Origin: JANWWM01 sp046292465
Lineage (GTDB): Bacteria; Bacteroidota; Chlorobiia; Chlorobiales; Thermochlorobacteraceae
Length of the DNA: 64,000 bases
Direction: 5' to 3'
Assembly: GCA_046292465.1 (NCBI GenBank)
Contig: JBKBRB010000001.1
Location: 302,376 to 366,375, forward strand
In this document: positions 1 to 9,027 of the stretch, one piece after another
How the letters are laid out: each line of letters starts with the position of its first letter
How positions within the stretch are numbered: position 1 is the first letter of the stretch
Notes under the pieces: model-generated
What the model saw: the letters and a program-made list of their open reading frames with translations, nothing else
The model's database searches: none
What the model was told of the DNA's origin: nothing
Translations under genes and position numbers: made by a program

Positions 1-14
1 CTCCTAAAATTTCT

Positions 15-1424
15 ATGAGCTCTATGAGCATGCCTCCGCCCGAGCGATATATTCGGGCTCGCACCCTTGCACTCGAGAAACAACTTTCCGTTGCAACACT
101 CCCATTGCAACGCGCCGAACTGTTGCTCGAACTCGGTTGGGAGCTCAAAGCCGGAAATACGCAATTGGCTCTCTCCCTTGCAGAAGAAGCCGCAATGCTT
201 TGCGAGCAAGACGATTCCGAAACCGCACGCTATCACAAAGCCATGAGCGCTTGCTTGATGGGATACTGCTACCGATACCTTTCAGATTACGCCGCTGCGC
301 ACGCCATCTCTGAGCAATCTCTTACGCAATTTGACACATTGAACCGACCAGATGGCAAAGCAATATGCCTCACCAATATCGGTTATGTATGCTTGCATTT
401 AGGAAAGTTTGCAGAAGCCAACGAATACTTCCAAAAAGCCATCAGGTTGCATACCCAGATAGATAACAAACTTGGCATCGCCGAAAACCTTATCGCACTT
501 GGACGCTGCCATGTGGAAGAATTCTTACAAACTCGCGAACAGCCAACCTTAGCGCAAGCGACCAATTACCTCTATTCCGCGCACGATTATGCCGAACAGC
601 TCGACCCCAAACAAACCCTCGCCCTCGTCGCCTTCGTGCTTTCGGAAACCTACAAAGTCATGCAGAACTATCGCAAAGCCCTCGAATATCACGAAGAATA
701 CGCGCATCTCTGGGAAAATTTTTTGAGCCAAGAAAGCGACCTGCGCCTCCAACTGACCGAAGAGCGATTTGTGTTGGAGCGCGAGCAGAAAGACCTTGAA
801 ATCTATCGGCTTAAAACCATTGAACTTGCCGAAGCACAAGAAGAACTCAAACTTTTAGTCGAAGCCCTGCAACAAGCCGACCAACGCCAATCCGAACTGC
901 TCAATCAACTTGCCCAAAAAAATGCCGAACTCGAGCGCATGGCAAAAGAAGACGCACTTACGGGACTTTACAATCGACGCTACATCGACCAACTCATGCA
1001 ACAAGCCTTTCAGGAAGCGAAATCGAATGGCGGGAAATTGACCATTGGCATTTTAGACCTCGATTACTTCAAAAGAATCAACGATAGATTCTCACACCAA
1101 ATCGGCGATGAAGTATTGAGAACAGTGGCGCAACTGATGAAGGCAAGAATCGGCAGAGAAGGCGTTGTAGGTCGTTATGGCGGAGAAGAATTTGTCATCA
1201 TGTTTCCCAACGCCTCACTTGAACGCGCTGCACTCGTCGCCGATACCGTTCGCCGCGCCGTTGAAACTCACGAATGGGCTTCTCTTCACCCAGAATTGAA
1301 AGTAACTCTAAGCATGGGGCTATGTGCCGACACATCACTCCCCACATTTGAAAAAATGATTGCACAAGCAGACGAAAAACTCTACGAAGCCAAGAAAAAC
1401 GGACGCAATCAAGTTCGCTACTGA
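15..1424 (+). CDS. TPR-containing GGDEF diguanylate cyclase
   Basis: Predicted cytoplasmic diguanylate cyclase making cyclic di-GMP from two GTP. The first 240 or so residues form helical TPR-like repeats, followed by a coiled coil (about 245-305) and a C-terminal GGDEF domain (about 310-469). The active-site loop reads RYGGEEF at residues 387-393, a functional GGDEF variant, and the DxDxFKxxND element is present (DLDYFKRIND). The usual RxxD inhibitory site just before the loop is replaced by GREG, so product inhibition through that site is unlikely. There is no membrane segment, so the TPR part probably senses a protein partner. The gene overlaps the convergent rlpA by 7 bases. ATGs at 24 and 30 are alternative starts. 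Confidence 0.9.
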   Translation: MSSMSMPPPERYIRARTLALEKQLSVATLPLQRAELLLELGWELKAGNTQLALSLAEEAAMLCEQDDSETARYHKAMSACLMGYCYRYLSDYAAAHAISEQSLTQFDTLNRPDGKAICLTNIGYVCLHLGKFAEANEYFQKAIRLHTQIDNKLGIAENLIALGRCHVEEFLQTREQPTLAQATNYLYSAHDYAEQLDPKQTLALVAFVLSETYKVMQNYRKALEYHEEYAHLWENFLSQESDLRLQLTEERFVLEREQKDLEIYRLKTIELAEAQEELKLLVEALQQADQRQSELLNQLAQKNAELERMAKEDALTGLYNRRYIDQLMQQAFQEAKSNGGKLTIGILDLDYFKRINDRFSHQIGDEVLRTVAQLMKARIGREGVVGRYGGEEFVIMFPNASLERAALVADTVRRAVETHEWASLHPELKVTLSMGLCADTSLPTFEKMIAQADEKLYEAKKNGRNQVRY

Positions 1425-1822
1425 TTCAACACTTCCACACGCACACGCACCACGCCCGACTGCACCATCTCAATGGCTTTCGCGCCCGCAAGCGATAAAT
1501 CAATAATTCTGCCTTTGCTGTTCTTCGGCATTCGGTCGTTAATTCGAACCACAACGCTCTTGCGATTGTCGAGATTCGTCACGCGCACCGTTGTTCCAAA
1601 AGGCAAATCCACGCTTGCCGCGGTGAGTTTGTTCTTGTCGTAAATCTCTCCGCTTGCCGTTTTCTTGCCGTGAAATTCATTGGCGTAGTAGGTCGCCATG
1701 CCTTCTTTGGCGTTGCTCGACGACGAAAGCGGCGACTCGTAACTTCCGCCATAGCGCACAACCGATTGGCACGACGAAAAAAGTGTTACAAGCAGCAGAC
1801 AGAAAACAGAAACTCGTTTCAT
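1418..1822 (-). CDS. rlpA: RlpA-like double-psi beta-barrel lipoprotein
   Basis: A 134-residue lipoprotein related to RlpA, the septal lytic transglycosylase family that cleaves peptidoglycan glycan strands. The chosen start at 1822 gives a lipoprotein signal (MKRVSVFCLLLVTLFSSC, lipobox LFSSC). An upstream in-frame ATG at 1861 would put 13 polar residues before the signal. The DPBB domain fills residues 45-130, with the typical GMATYYANEFHGKKTASGE opening and the conserved VRINDR and RIIDLS blocks. There is no SPOR domain, so this is the short form of the family. Enzyme activity cannot be told from sequence alone. Confidence 0.88.
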   Translation of the reverse strand: MKRVSVFCLLLVTLFSSCQSVVRYGGSYESPLSSSSNAKEGMATYYANEFHGKKTASGEIYDKNKLTAASVDLPFGTTVRVTNLDNRKSVVVRINDRMPKNSKGRIIDLSLAGAKAIEMVQSGVVRVRVEVLNQ

Positions 1823-1892
1823 GTTTGAAATGCGAAAGGTAACTTGTATCTTCAAACTCAAAGCCTCAAACTAATTTAATTTGCCAAATTCA

Positions 1893-2456
1893 ATGCGAAT
1901 CGCAATTCATCAAGCAAAGTCAGTAACGAAGCCGGTAGCCTATTCCTTCCTCTTTGCCGCCTTGACGGCACTTGCCGCATGGGTTGAAGTGCCAATGATT
2001 CCTGTGCCAATCACGATGCAGACTTGCGCCGTGCTTCTTTCAGGCGCATTGCTCGGCGCGCGCTGGGGCGCACTTAGCCAAGTCATCTACGTGGTTGGCG
2101 GATTGTTCCTTCCGATTTATGCAGGCGGCGCCATGGGCATCTCAACGCTCTTCGGCGCGACGGGCGGATACTTGCTCTCGTTTCCAATCGCCGCTTTCTT
2201 GACGGGCATCTCGCTTCGCAATATCACGATTGAAACATCTCTTTACACGCTCTTTATGCGCGTGTTTGCCATCAGTTTAGTCATTATGATTCTCGGCACG
2301 ATTTGGCTTCAAGTCGTGTTGAATCTTTCGCTCGCTCAAGCGTTTTCGTTTGGCTTCGTTCCGTTTATCATTGGCGATATCATAAAATGCATGATTGTTG
2401 TTGCCATCGTAAAAGCCGACAAGTGGGTTTCAACTCACAAGCCAAACTTGTTCTGA
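1893..2456 (+). CDS. bioY: Biotin transporter BioY (S component)
   Basis: A 187-residue integral membrane protein of the BioY family, the substrate-binding part of ECF-type biotin importers. It shows about six hydrophobic segments and the family signatures MIPVPITMQT and ATGGYLLSFP. No ATPase or EcfT gene lies nearby. BioY either works alone or borrows a shared energising module. A TTG at 1881 would add four residues; the ATG at 1893 is preferred. Biotin is needed by AccB, whose gene is at 45830. Confidence 0.9.
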   Translation: MRIAIHQAKSVTKPVAYSFLFAALTALAAWVEVPMIPVPITMQTCAVLLSGALLGARWGALSQVIYVVGGLFLPIYAGGAMGISTLFGATGGYLLSFPIAAFLTGISLRNITIETSLYTLFMRVFAISLVIMILGTIWLQVVLNLSLAQAFSFGFVPFIIGDIIKCMIVVAIVKADKWVSTHKPNLF

Positions 2457-2499
2457 TTTTTTTAATCATCATTAACTCTAATTGTAAAGGAGACAAAAT

Positions 2500-2871
2500 A
2501 TGGCAGAAGTCATGGAAACAACTGCAACAAGCGTGCTCACAGAGGCTCCCATCACGCTTACTGCAGGCGCAGCTGCGGAAGTCAATCGCATCATGGCAGA
2601 AAATAAAATCCCAGAAGGCTACAAACTGCGCGTCGGCGTTACAGGCGGCGGCTGTTCAGGGCTTTCTTACGCGCTTGGCTTCGACCAGCCCAAAGAAAAC
2701 GACGAGCAATTTGTTAGCAACGGCGTTGAAATTTTGCTCGACAAACGCCACGCGATTTACCTCTCTGGAACAGTCATAGACTACCAAGACGGTCTTCAAG
2801 GACGGGGTTTCACCTTCAACAACCCCAACGCACAAAAGACCTGTGGCTGTGGCAGTTCGTTTTCAGCCTAA
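2500..2871 (+). CDS. A-type iron-sulfur cluster carrier (IscA/SufA/ErpA family)
   Basis: A 123-residue protein of the HesB/IscA fold that receives and passes on Fe-S clusters. The three cluster-binding cysteines are in the expected places: one in GGGCSGLSY and two in the C-terminal CGCGSSF. A clear Shine-Dalgarno (aaggaga) sits 8 bases before the ATG. The first 20 residues are a poorly conserved extension. It follows bioY by 43 bases and ends at a good terminator, so it may be co-transcribed with bioY; biotin synthase needs Fe-S clusters, but that link is only suggestive. Which of IscA, SufA or ErpA it represents cannot be decided. Confidence 0.92.
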   Translation: MAEVMETTATSVLTEAPITLTAGAAAEVNRIMAENKIPEGYKLRVGVTGGGCSGLSYALGFDQPKENDEQFVSNGVEILLDKRHAIYLSGTVIDYQDGLQGRGFTFNNPNAQKTCGCGSSFSA

Positions 2872-2890
2872 TGTTTCGGCAAATCACGAA

Positions 2891-2919
2891 GGGCGACTTC
2901 AAACGAGGTCGCCTTTTGC
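2891..2919 (+). terminator. Rho-independent terminator after the Fe-S carrier gene
   Basis: Stem GGCGAC (2892-2897) pairs with GTCGCC (2908-2913) across a 10-base loop and is followed by TTTT. It lies 20 bases after the stop codon. Confidence 0.8.
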
Positions 2920-2930
2920 TTTCGATGCCG

Positions 2931-2938
2931 TATCTTTG
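2931..2938 (+). promoter_or_regulatory. Possible Bacteroidetes-type -7 element
   Basis: TATCTTTG matches the TAnnTTTG -7 consensus of Bacteroidetes-type sigma factors and lies 30 bases before the ATG of the lipoprotein gene. No well-spaced TTG -33 box is visible, so support is partial. Confidence 0.4.
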
Positions 2939-2967
2939 CAAGTCTTCAACCTTAACCTATATCGCTC

Positions 2968-3810
2968 ATGAAAACCATTACGCGTCTCGTCTTACCCGCT
3001 TTTTTTGTGATGCTTTTTGTCGGATGTAATGACGAAAAAAAACAACTTGAAACGCTCCTAAAAACATCGCAACAAGTTACCGATTCGCTCAATGCCGTCA
3101 TTCAAGAAGAAAACAAAAAGCGCGAACTCTTAGCGCGAGAGTTAGATGAATTGGACACTTACACGAAAAGTCTCGGTGTGAACTTGGCGGCGGAAAAAGA
3201 CCCCGAAAAGCAACAGAGTACGATTGAGCGTATCAAAGAGGCGGCAAACACACTAAGAAAGCAAAAGGAAAAAATCGAACAACTGACTGCTAAAGTTGCG
3301 CGTCTGGAAAAAAAACTTGAAGAAGTTTCAGCCGAAAACGAGCGACTTAAAGGACAGATTGCGAAACTTTCAGGCGAAAATCTCGCGCTTCGCAACAAGG
3401 TCGATAGCCTCAATCGCGTAACCGCAAGTTTGAAGTCGCGCCTTGCCGAAGCCGTTGCCGCCGCCAACACACAGCGCGAAAAACTCAACACAGGCTTCTA
3501 CATCATAGGCGGCACAGGCTTCCTCCGCGAAAACGGCGTCTTGGAACGACGCGGTCCGTTTGGCAATGCGTATAATCCGAATTTCAATCCGTCGCAAAAT
3601 TCCAACGTGCGACGCATCGATGTTTCACAAACCACAGAAATCGAAGTGCCTGCACCAAAAAGCGACGTCGTGATTTGGTCGCCGCACGTGCGCAGTAGTT
3701 ATGAAGTCGTGGAAAAATCGGGCGAGCGAAATAAATCCATCGTGCGCATTCTCAACCCTGACGAGTTCTGGCAAACTGCCAAAGTGCTCGCCATTGGCAC
3801 AGAAGGCTGA
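2968..3810 (+). CDS. Coiled-coil lipoprotein of unknown function
   Basis: A 280-residue predicted lipoprotein (lipobox LFVGC, cleavage before Cys20). Residues 25-165 are a long, strongly charged coiled coil with heptad Leu spacing. The C-terminal 110 residues form a compact beta-rich region beginning NTGFYIIGGTGFL. I do not recognise the family, though envelope proteins of this layout are common in Bacteroidetes and Chlorobi. It is separated from its neighbours by a terminator upstream and 36 bases downstream, so it is probably transcribed on its own. Confidence 0.8.
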   Translation: MKTITRLVLPAFFVMLFVGCNDEKKQLETLLKTSQQVTDSLNAVIQEENKKRELLARELDELDTYTKSLGVNLAAEKDPEKQQSTIERIKEAANTLRKQKEKIEQLTAKVARLEKKLEEVSAENERLKGQIAKLSGENLALRNKVDSLNRVTASLKSRLAEAVAAANTQREKLNTGFYIIGGTGFLRENGVLERRGPFGNAYNPNFNPSQNSNVRRIDVSQTTEIEVPAPKSDVVIWSPHVRSSYEVVEKSGERNKSIVRILNPDEFWQTAKVLAIGTEG

Positions 3811-3846
3811 TTCATACATAACAACATTAACAGTCGTTCCTTAAAG

Positions 3847-5397
3847 ATGAGACATCGCCTCAAATACTATCGATTGATATGGACTCGTTACGATGCCGTA
3901 GCGGGTCTTTCTGTTTTCTTTGTTGCCTTGCCCTTGTGTTTAGGAATCGCCTTAGCCTCAAACGCTCCGCTCTATGCAGGACTTGTTTCGGGCGTCATTG
4001 GGGGGATTATCGTTGGCATCATCAGCGGCTCGCCGACCTCCGTTTCTGGACCTGCCGCTGGCTTAACCACAGTCGTGGCATCAGCGATTAGTTCATCGGG
4101 CGACTACCGTGTCTTTCTTCTTTCTGTCATCATTGCCGGAGCGTTCCAAATCTTGATTGGTGTGATTGGTTGGGGCGGCATTGCAAACTATTTCCCATCG
4201 TCGGTCATCAAGGGCATGTTAGCGGCGATTGGCATCATTCTTATCTCCAAACAAATTCCCGTCGCAACAGGATTCGACCAACCTGATTTTTGGACGAGTG
4301 CCTTTATTGAACTTTTCACCACAGAGCCCTTCTTGGGCAACATGGATTCATTTGTTCGGCACTTCACCAAAGGCGTAACGGCAATTACACTTGTCTCGCT
4401 TGGCGTGTTAGTTCTGATGCAACAGCCGTTTGCACATCGCTTTCGCAGAATTCCCGCGCCGCTTTTGGCAGTGCTGGTGGGCGTAGGATTGAATCTGCTC
4501 TTCAATGCCGTGGCACCTCAATACGCGCTCAAGCCGTCGCAATTGGTCAGCATTCCTGAAAACTTGCTCGAGAGCGCGCAGTTCCCCGATTTTTCAAAAC
4601 TTTTTTCAAGCGTAGAGATTTGGAAAAATGGTCTTGTCATTGGGCTTTTAGCCTCGCTTGAATCGTTACTCTGTATTGAAGCCATCGATAAGCTCGATGA
4701 GCGAAACCTGACGACGCCCGTCAATCGTGAAATGATTGCGCAAGGCGTGGGCAACATGATGTGTGGCTTGCTCGGCGCGATTCCACTCACGGCAGTTATT
4801 GTGCGCGGTGCGGCGAACGTGCAGGCAGGCGCAAAAACAAAACTCTCAACTATCACGCACGGTGTGCTCTTGCTCGTTGCCTCACTGAGTATTCCATCCC
4901 TGCTCAATCACATTCCGTTTGCGTCGCTTTCTGCCATTTTGCTCATCACGGGCTATAACCTCACGAAACCGCAACTTTACACAGCAATCTGGCGCGCAGG
5001 CACAACACAGTTTCTACCGTTTATCATCACCATCGTGGTGATTCTTGCGACCGACTTGCTTATCGGCGTCAGCATCGGACTGCTTATTTCCATTTACTTC
5101 ATCATTCAAAGCAACTTCCAAGCCGAGTTTCGTGTCGAGAAAAAACATATCGAGGGCATCGATCACTACTTCATTACGCTCAATAGCTCCGTAACTTTTC
5201 TCAACAAGGTGAAGTTGAAGAAAATCTTGGACGAAATTCCCGAATACGCGGCGGTTACAATCGATGGCACATCATCGCACTTTATCGATTACGATATTTT
5301 GGAAATGATTAGCGAATACAAAACTATTGCGCACGAGCGGCATATTGAATTGCATCTGCAAGGGATTCAAACGGTCAATACCATCGCCGTTCATTGA
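3847..5397 (+). CDS. SulP/SLC26 family anion transporter with STAS domain
   Basis: A 516-residue inner-membrane transporter of the SulP family, which moves sulfate, bicarbonate or other anions. About ten to twelve hydrophobic segments fill residues 15-425, including the family motif around SGSPTSVSGPAAGLTTVV. A short C-terminal STAS-like domain follows (about 430-516). The next two genes encode carbonic anhydrase and a bestrophin, which makes bicarbonate the most likely substrate, as in BicA-type carriers. The substrate is inferred from context; sulfate cannot be excluded. The gene is the first of a tightly packed set. Confidence 0.9.
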   Translation: MRHRLKYYRLIWTRYDAVAGLSVFFVALPLCLGIALASNAPLYAGLVSGVIGGIIVGIISGSPTSVSGPAAGLTTVVASAISSSGDYRVFLLSVIIAGAFQILIGVIGWGGIANYFPSSVIKGMLAAIGIILISKQIPVATGFDQPDFWTSAFIELFTTEPFLGNMDSFVRHFTKGVTAITLVSLGVLVLMQQPFAHRFRRIPAPLLAVLVGVGLNLLFNAVAPQYALKPSQLVSIPENLLESAQFPDFSKLFSSVEIWKNGLVIGLLASLESLLCIEAIDKLDERNLTTPVNREMIAQGVGNMMCGLLGAIPLTAVIVRGAANVQAGAKTKLSTITHGVLLLVASLSIPSLLNHIPFASLSAILLITGYNLTKPQLYTAIWRAGTTQFLPFIITIVVILATDLLIGVSIGLLISIYFIIQSNFQAEFRVEKKHIEGIDHYFITLNSSVTFLNKVKLKKILDEIPEYAAVTIDGTSSHFIDYDILEMISEYKTIAHERHIELHLQGIQTVNTIAVH

Positions 5398-5441
5398 GGA
5401 ATTTGATTTCTAATCATACAAACTTTTTCTGGGAGAAAACG

Positions 5442-6122
5442 ATGAAACGCATTGCGGTTTATTTAGTTGTCTTGCTGGCTCTCTCGGCGTGTCAGCACAA
5501 ACAGCCCGAGCCTATACCGCACGACCCGCTGGCGACGCTCTTGGAAGGCAATCGTCGCTTTATGGAAGGACATCCGATTCACCCCGACCAAACTTTGGAA
5601 CGCATTCGCCAACTTAAAAAAGGTCAGCATCCGTTTGCAGTTGTGGTGAGTTGTTCGGATTCGCGTGTGCCGCCGGAGCTCATCTTCGATCAAGGTCTGG
5701 GCGACATCTTCTCGATTCGAACTGCAGGCAATGTTGTGGGCGATTACGAACTTGGCAGCATTGAATATGCGGTTGAGCATTTAGGCTGCAACTTGGTCGT
5801 TGTGCTCGGGCATAAAAACTGCGGTGCGGTTGAAGCCTTCCTGCACGAAGAAGGCGGACGCCATCACGACCACATTCAAACCATTCTGGATTACATTGCC
5901 AGTGAAGCCGAAGAAAAAAGCCTGCCTGACAGTTTAAAGCACAACTTAGATGCGGCGGTTCGAGCAAACATCTACCACGCCGTGCACTTGCTTCAATCTT
6001 CTGAGCCGGTCTTGAAGCCGAGAGTGGAGCGCAAGGAACTTCGCATCGTCGGCGCGTATTACGATATTGAAACTGGTCAAGTCTCGTTGCTGGATAGTTC
6101 CAAAAGCATTGTGCTCAAATGA
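5442..6122 (+). CDS. Beta-class carbonic anhydrase, predicted lipoprotein
   Basis: A 226-residue beta-carbonic anhydrase interconverting CO2 and bicarbonate. Zinc ligands and the catalytic dyad are visible in CSDSRVPPE and HKNCGAVEA. The ATG at 5442 has a good Shine-Dalgarno (gggaga) and gives a lipoprotein signal ending LSAC. A TTG at 5394 overlaps the SulP stop but would hide this signal. The enzyme is therefore probably exported and lipid-anchored facing the periplasm, which is unusual for the class and suits supplying bicarbonate to the SulP carrier. Its stop overlaps the next start in ATGA. Confidence 0.93.
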   Translation: MKRIAVYLVVLLALSACQHKQPEPIPHDPLATLLEGNRRFMEGHPIHPDQTLERIRQLKKGQHPFAVVVSCSDSRVPPELIFDQGLGDIFSIRTAGNVVGDYELGSIEYAVEHLGCNLVVVLGHKNCGAVEAFLHEEGGRHHDHIQTILDYIASEAEEKSLPDSLKHNLDAAVRANIYHAVHLLQSSEPVLKPRVERKELRIVGAYYDIETGQVSLLDSSKSIVLK

Positions 6123-7045
6123 TTCAATACGACAGCCGATTATGGTTTTCTTTTCTGTTCGATTTTCGGGCAGGGCAAATTCGTCGCCTCTTGCCAAGCA
6201 TGTTGGTGATGGCGACGTTCACCGCAGTGGTGTGTTATCTCGATTTCATAAAAGGGCTCTACAAAATTGAGATTCCGCTCACAGTGCATACCTTGATGGG
6301 CGTGGTGCTGGGGCTGGTGCTAGTCTTTCGCACAAACACCGCATATGAACGCTGGTGGGAAGGACGAAAACTCTTCGGCGCGCTCGTAAACTCCGCTCGC
6401 AATCTCGCCATTAAACTCGATGCGTATTTAGACCCATCATCTCTTGAAGCGCGACACGCTTTTGCATCATGCATTTCGGCTTTTGCCATTCTTTTGCCAA
6501 AACACTTGCGCGACGAAATCAACGATTCCGATTTGCAAATTCTCGATAACGCTTATCGCGACTCGGTTGCTGACGCGGCACACAAGCCGCTTGCAGTCGT
6601 GAAAATCATCACGAACCACGTTCAAACGCTTCGTGCAGAAAACAAAATTGGCGCAGAGCAGTTTTTAGCCATTTCTCAAAACCTGAATGAACTCGTCGAC
6701 GCGCTCGGCGGCATGGAACGCATCAAAAAAACGCCGATTCCGTTTTCATACGCAATGCTCATCAAACGCTTTATTGCAGGATACGTCTTGTCGCTACCGT
6801 TTGGACTGATTCACGACTTCGGTTGGGCGGCGGTGGTCATTGTGCCGTTTATTTTCTATGTGATGGTCGGCATTGAGTTTATTGCCGAAAGAATTGAAAA
6901 CCCATTCGGAAAAGATGAAGATGACTTGCCGACGGACGATATTGCACAAAACATCGCGCGCAATGTCAAAGAAATTTTGCACTCGGCATATGGCGAACCG
7001 ATTGAAGAAAAAATCGAGGGCGAAATTTTTTCCGCAAAGAAGTGA
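6119..7045 (+). CDS. Bestrophin family ion channel
   Basis: A 308-residue bacterial bestrophin, a pentameric anion or cation channel of the inner membrane. Four hydrophobic segments are seen (about 25-45, 55-70, 225-245 and 248-265), together with family blocks FRTNTAYERWWEGR and IENPFG followed by DDDLP. The gene overlaps the carbonic anhydrase stop by four bases and the MFS start by four bases, so all are probably translated together. Bestrophins of algal thylakoids pass bicarbonate to carbonic anhydrase; the same role here is an inference from the gene order. Confidence 0.9.
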   Translation: MIQYDSRLWFSFLFDFRAGQIRRLLPSMLVMATFTAVVCYLDFIKGLYKIEIPLTVHTLMGVVLGLVLVFRTNTAYERWWEGRKLFGALVNSARNLAIKLDAYLDPSSLEARHAFASCISAFAILLPKHLRDEINDSDLQILDNAYRDSVADAAHKPLAVVKIITNHVQTLRAENKIGAEQFLAISQNLNELVDALGGMERIKKTPIPFSYAMLIKRFIAGYVLSLPFGLIHDFGWAAVVIVPFIFYVMVGIEFIAERIENPFGKDEDDLPTDDIAQNIARNVKEILHSAYGEPIEEKIEGEIFSAKK

Positions 7046-8361
7046 GTTCTTTTAAGAGACTTAAATTAGCGCGAACCTTTAATCACCAACTTGTGACGGC
7101 TTCTTCTGACACATCTCCCAAACACGAATGGCTACTGCTCTTAGTCTTAGTTGCGGTTCAGTTCACACACATATTAGACTTTGTAATTATGATGCCGCTC
7201 GGACCGCAACTGATGCGCGTCTTCGAGATTTCTCCACAAGAGTTTGGATTCATCGTTTCCGCTTACACATTCAGCGCAGGCATTACAGGATTTTTAAGTG
7301 CCTTTTTCATCGATAAATTTGATAGACGCACGGCACTCTTATTTCTCTATTCAGGCTTTACGATTGGCACATTTCTCTGCGGAATTGCGCCGACCTATCT
7401 CACGCTCATGCTTGCGCGTATTGTAGCAGGCGGATTTGGCGGCGTGCTCGGCGCGCTCATCTTCGCCGTCATTGGCGACTGCATTCCAGAAGAACGGCGT
7501 GGCGCGGCAACCGGCACCGTCATGAGTGCCTTCTCGATTGCCTCCGTTGCAGGCGTCCCGATTGGGCTGTATCTCGCCAATCACTTTGGGTGGCATTTTC
7601 CTTTTTTTATGCTCGCCGCGTTGAGTGCGATTGCACTTGCGCTTGCCTATAAAGAACTGCCCAGCATGCGCGGACATCTTCAAACGCATGCGTCCCATGA
7701 AACGCCATTAGAAGCCATTCAAAAACTTTACGCGCTCGTCGCACATCCAAATCATCGAAACGCGCTCTTGTTGATGGTCGTCTTGATGGTGGGCGGATTT
7801 ACCGTCATTCCTTACATCAGTCCATATTTCGTGGCGAATGTGGGCATGAGCGAATCCGAACTGCCGTTGATTTACTTTTTCGGCGGCGCGGCAACCATTT
7901 TTACCTCGCGCTTTGTTGGACATCTTGCGGATAGATTCGGCAAAGCCAAAGTCTTCACGCTCATGTCGCTCAGTTCAATGGTGGCGATTTATGCCATTAC
8001 CAACGTGCCACAAGTGCCGCTCGTGCTTGCATTAGCAATTACGACGCTGTTTATGATTACGATGAATGGGCGATTAGTGCCGGCAGTTGCGCTTGTAACA
8101 TCGAGCGTTGAACCAAAGTCGCGCGGAAGTTTTATGAGCATCAATTCATCGGCGCAACAACTTGCGTCAGGTGCATCGAGTTTTGTAGCAGGATTGATTG
8201 TCGGCAAAGCGACAGACGGCGCCATGACGAACTATCATCTCGTTGGCTTGCTTGCCATCGGCGCAACGATTCTCTGCCTGTTTTTAGTTCAGCGCATTCG
8301 TCTGATTGAAGAGGTAGGAAAAGTGCCTGTTCAGGAGACGGCTCTCATCAAAGATGTATAA
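7042..8361 (+). CDS. MFS transporter, 12-TM drug:H+ antiporter type
   Basis: A 439-residue major facilitator with about twelve membrane segments after a polar N-terminus of 30 residues. The loop between segments 2 and 3 carries FIDKFDRRTALL, and the motif in segment 5 (SIASVAGVPIGLYLA) is typical of the DHA1 exporters. The GTG start at 7042 overlaps the bestrophin TGA; no ATG exists before the first membrane segment. The substrate is unknown. Its place at the end of the SulP-carbonic anhydrase-bestrophin set may reflect only co-transcription. Confidence 0.87.
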   Translation: MSSFKRLKLARTFNHQLVTASSDTSPKHEWLLLLVLVAVQFTHILDFVIMMPLGPQLMRVFEISPQEFGFIVSAYTFSAGITGFLSAFFIDKFDRRTALLFLYSGFTIGTFLCGIAPTYLTLMLARIVAGGFGGVLGALIFAVIGDCIPEERRGAATGTVMSAFSIASVAGVPIGLYLANHFGWHFPFFMLAALSAIALALAYKELPSMRGHLQTHASHETPLEAIQKLYALVAHPNHRNALLLMVVLMVGGFTVIPYISPYFVANVGMSESELPLIYFFGGAATIFTSRFVGHLADRFGKAKVFTLMSLSSMVAIYAITNVPQVPLVLALAITTLFMITMNGRLVPAVALVTSSVEPKSRGSFMSINSSAQQLASGASSFVAGLIVGKATDGAMTNYHLVGLLAIGATILCLFLVQRIRLIEEVGKVPVQETALIKDV

Positions 8362-8415
8362 TCATGTGCCGCATTCATCTGTCCCAATTTGCTCACTTCT
8401 TTCAAAGAGCATCTT

Positions 8416-9024
8416 TTATCGCTTTTCTATCAACGCCACACCTTCATCAAGTCGCTTTTGATTGAGATACTCGAGCAAAATTGTCGGCGGTTTCTTTCCA
8501 ATCTTGACCAGTGCCAAAAGAATTTCATCGCCATTGAGAAATCGATAAACGATTTTTCCCGTTGATTCAGTAATCATTGACTCGAGGGCATATTGCGCAC
8601 AGATGAGGCTATCGAGCCGTTTGAACTGTTCGTCGGTTTTTTCATTGCCTTCAAAGACAACCTGCGCGAAATATAATCCAATAGAGTTGAGCGAATCGGC
8701 ACGGACGGAATCGCCAAAGGCAAACGCCCATGTGGCAACGCGCATGCCGTAAAGCGTGCCGCCTTTGAAATGGAGTTCGGGTGTTACGAATGTTTTTTCG
8801 TGCTGAGAATCCGTGCGAATGTTTTCGCGCGCAAGCATGGTTTGAACAATCGCGGTTTTGCGCGTTCCCCACTTGAAAAAGAGTTCTCCGCCAAATGCGC
8901 CCGGCAGTTCCTTTTTAGTCTCTTGCACTATCTCCACGTTGCGCGTTTTGCAGGCGGCGAGAATTTGCAAGAGCACTGTGAGCGTCAGGGCAAGTCGCGC
9001 CCAGCGAGCAAGCGTCGGGTTCAT
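8416..9024 (-). CDS. Hypothetical lipoprotein
   Basis: A 202-residue predicted lipoprotein (signal about residues 8-24, lipobox ILAAC). The mature part is mixed alpha/beta without motifs I can name. It starts 3 bases after the stop of the M28 peptidase gene and is therefore very likely in the same transcript. The pairing could mean a shared envelope role, but no function can be assigned. It converges on the MFS gene with 54 bases between. Confidence 0.75.
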   Translation of the reverse strand: MNPTLARWARLALTLTVLLQILAACKTRNVEIVQETKKELPGAFGGELFFKWGTRKTAIVQTMLARENIRTDSQHEKTFVTPELHFKGGTLYGMRVATWAFAFGDSVRADSLNSIGLYFAQVVFEGNEKTDEQFKRLDSLICAQYALESMITESTGKIVYRFLNGDEILLALVKIGKKPPTILLEYLNQKRLDEGVALIEKR

Positions 9025-9027
9025 CAG

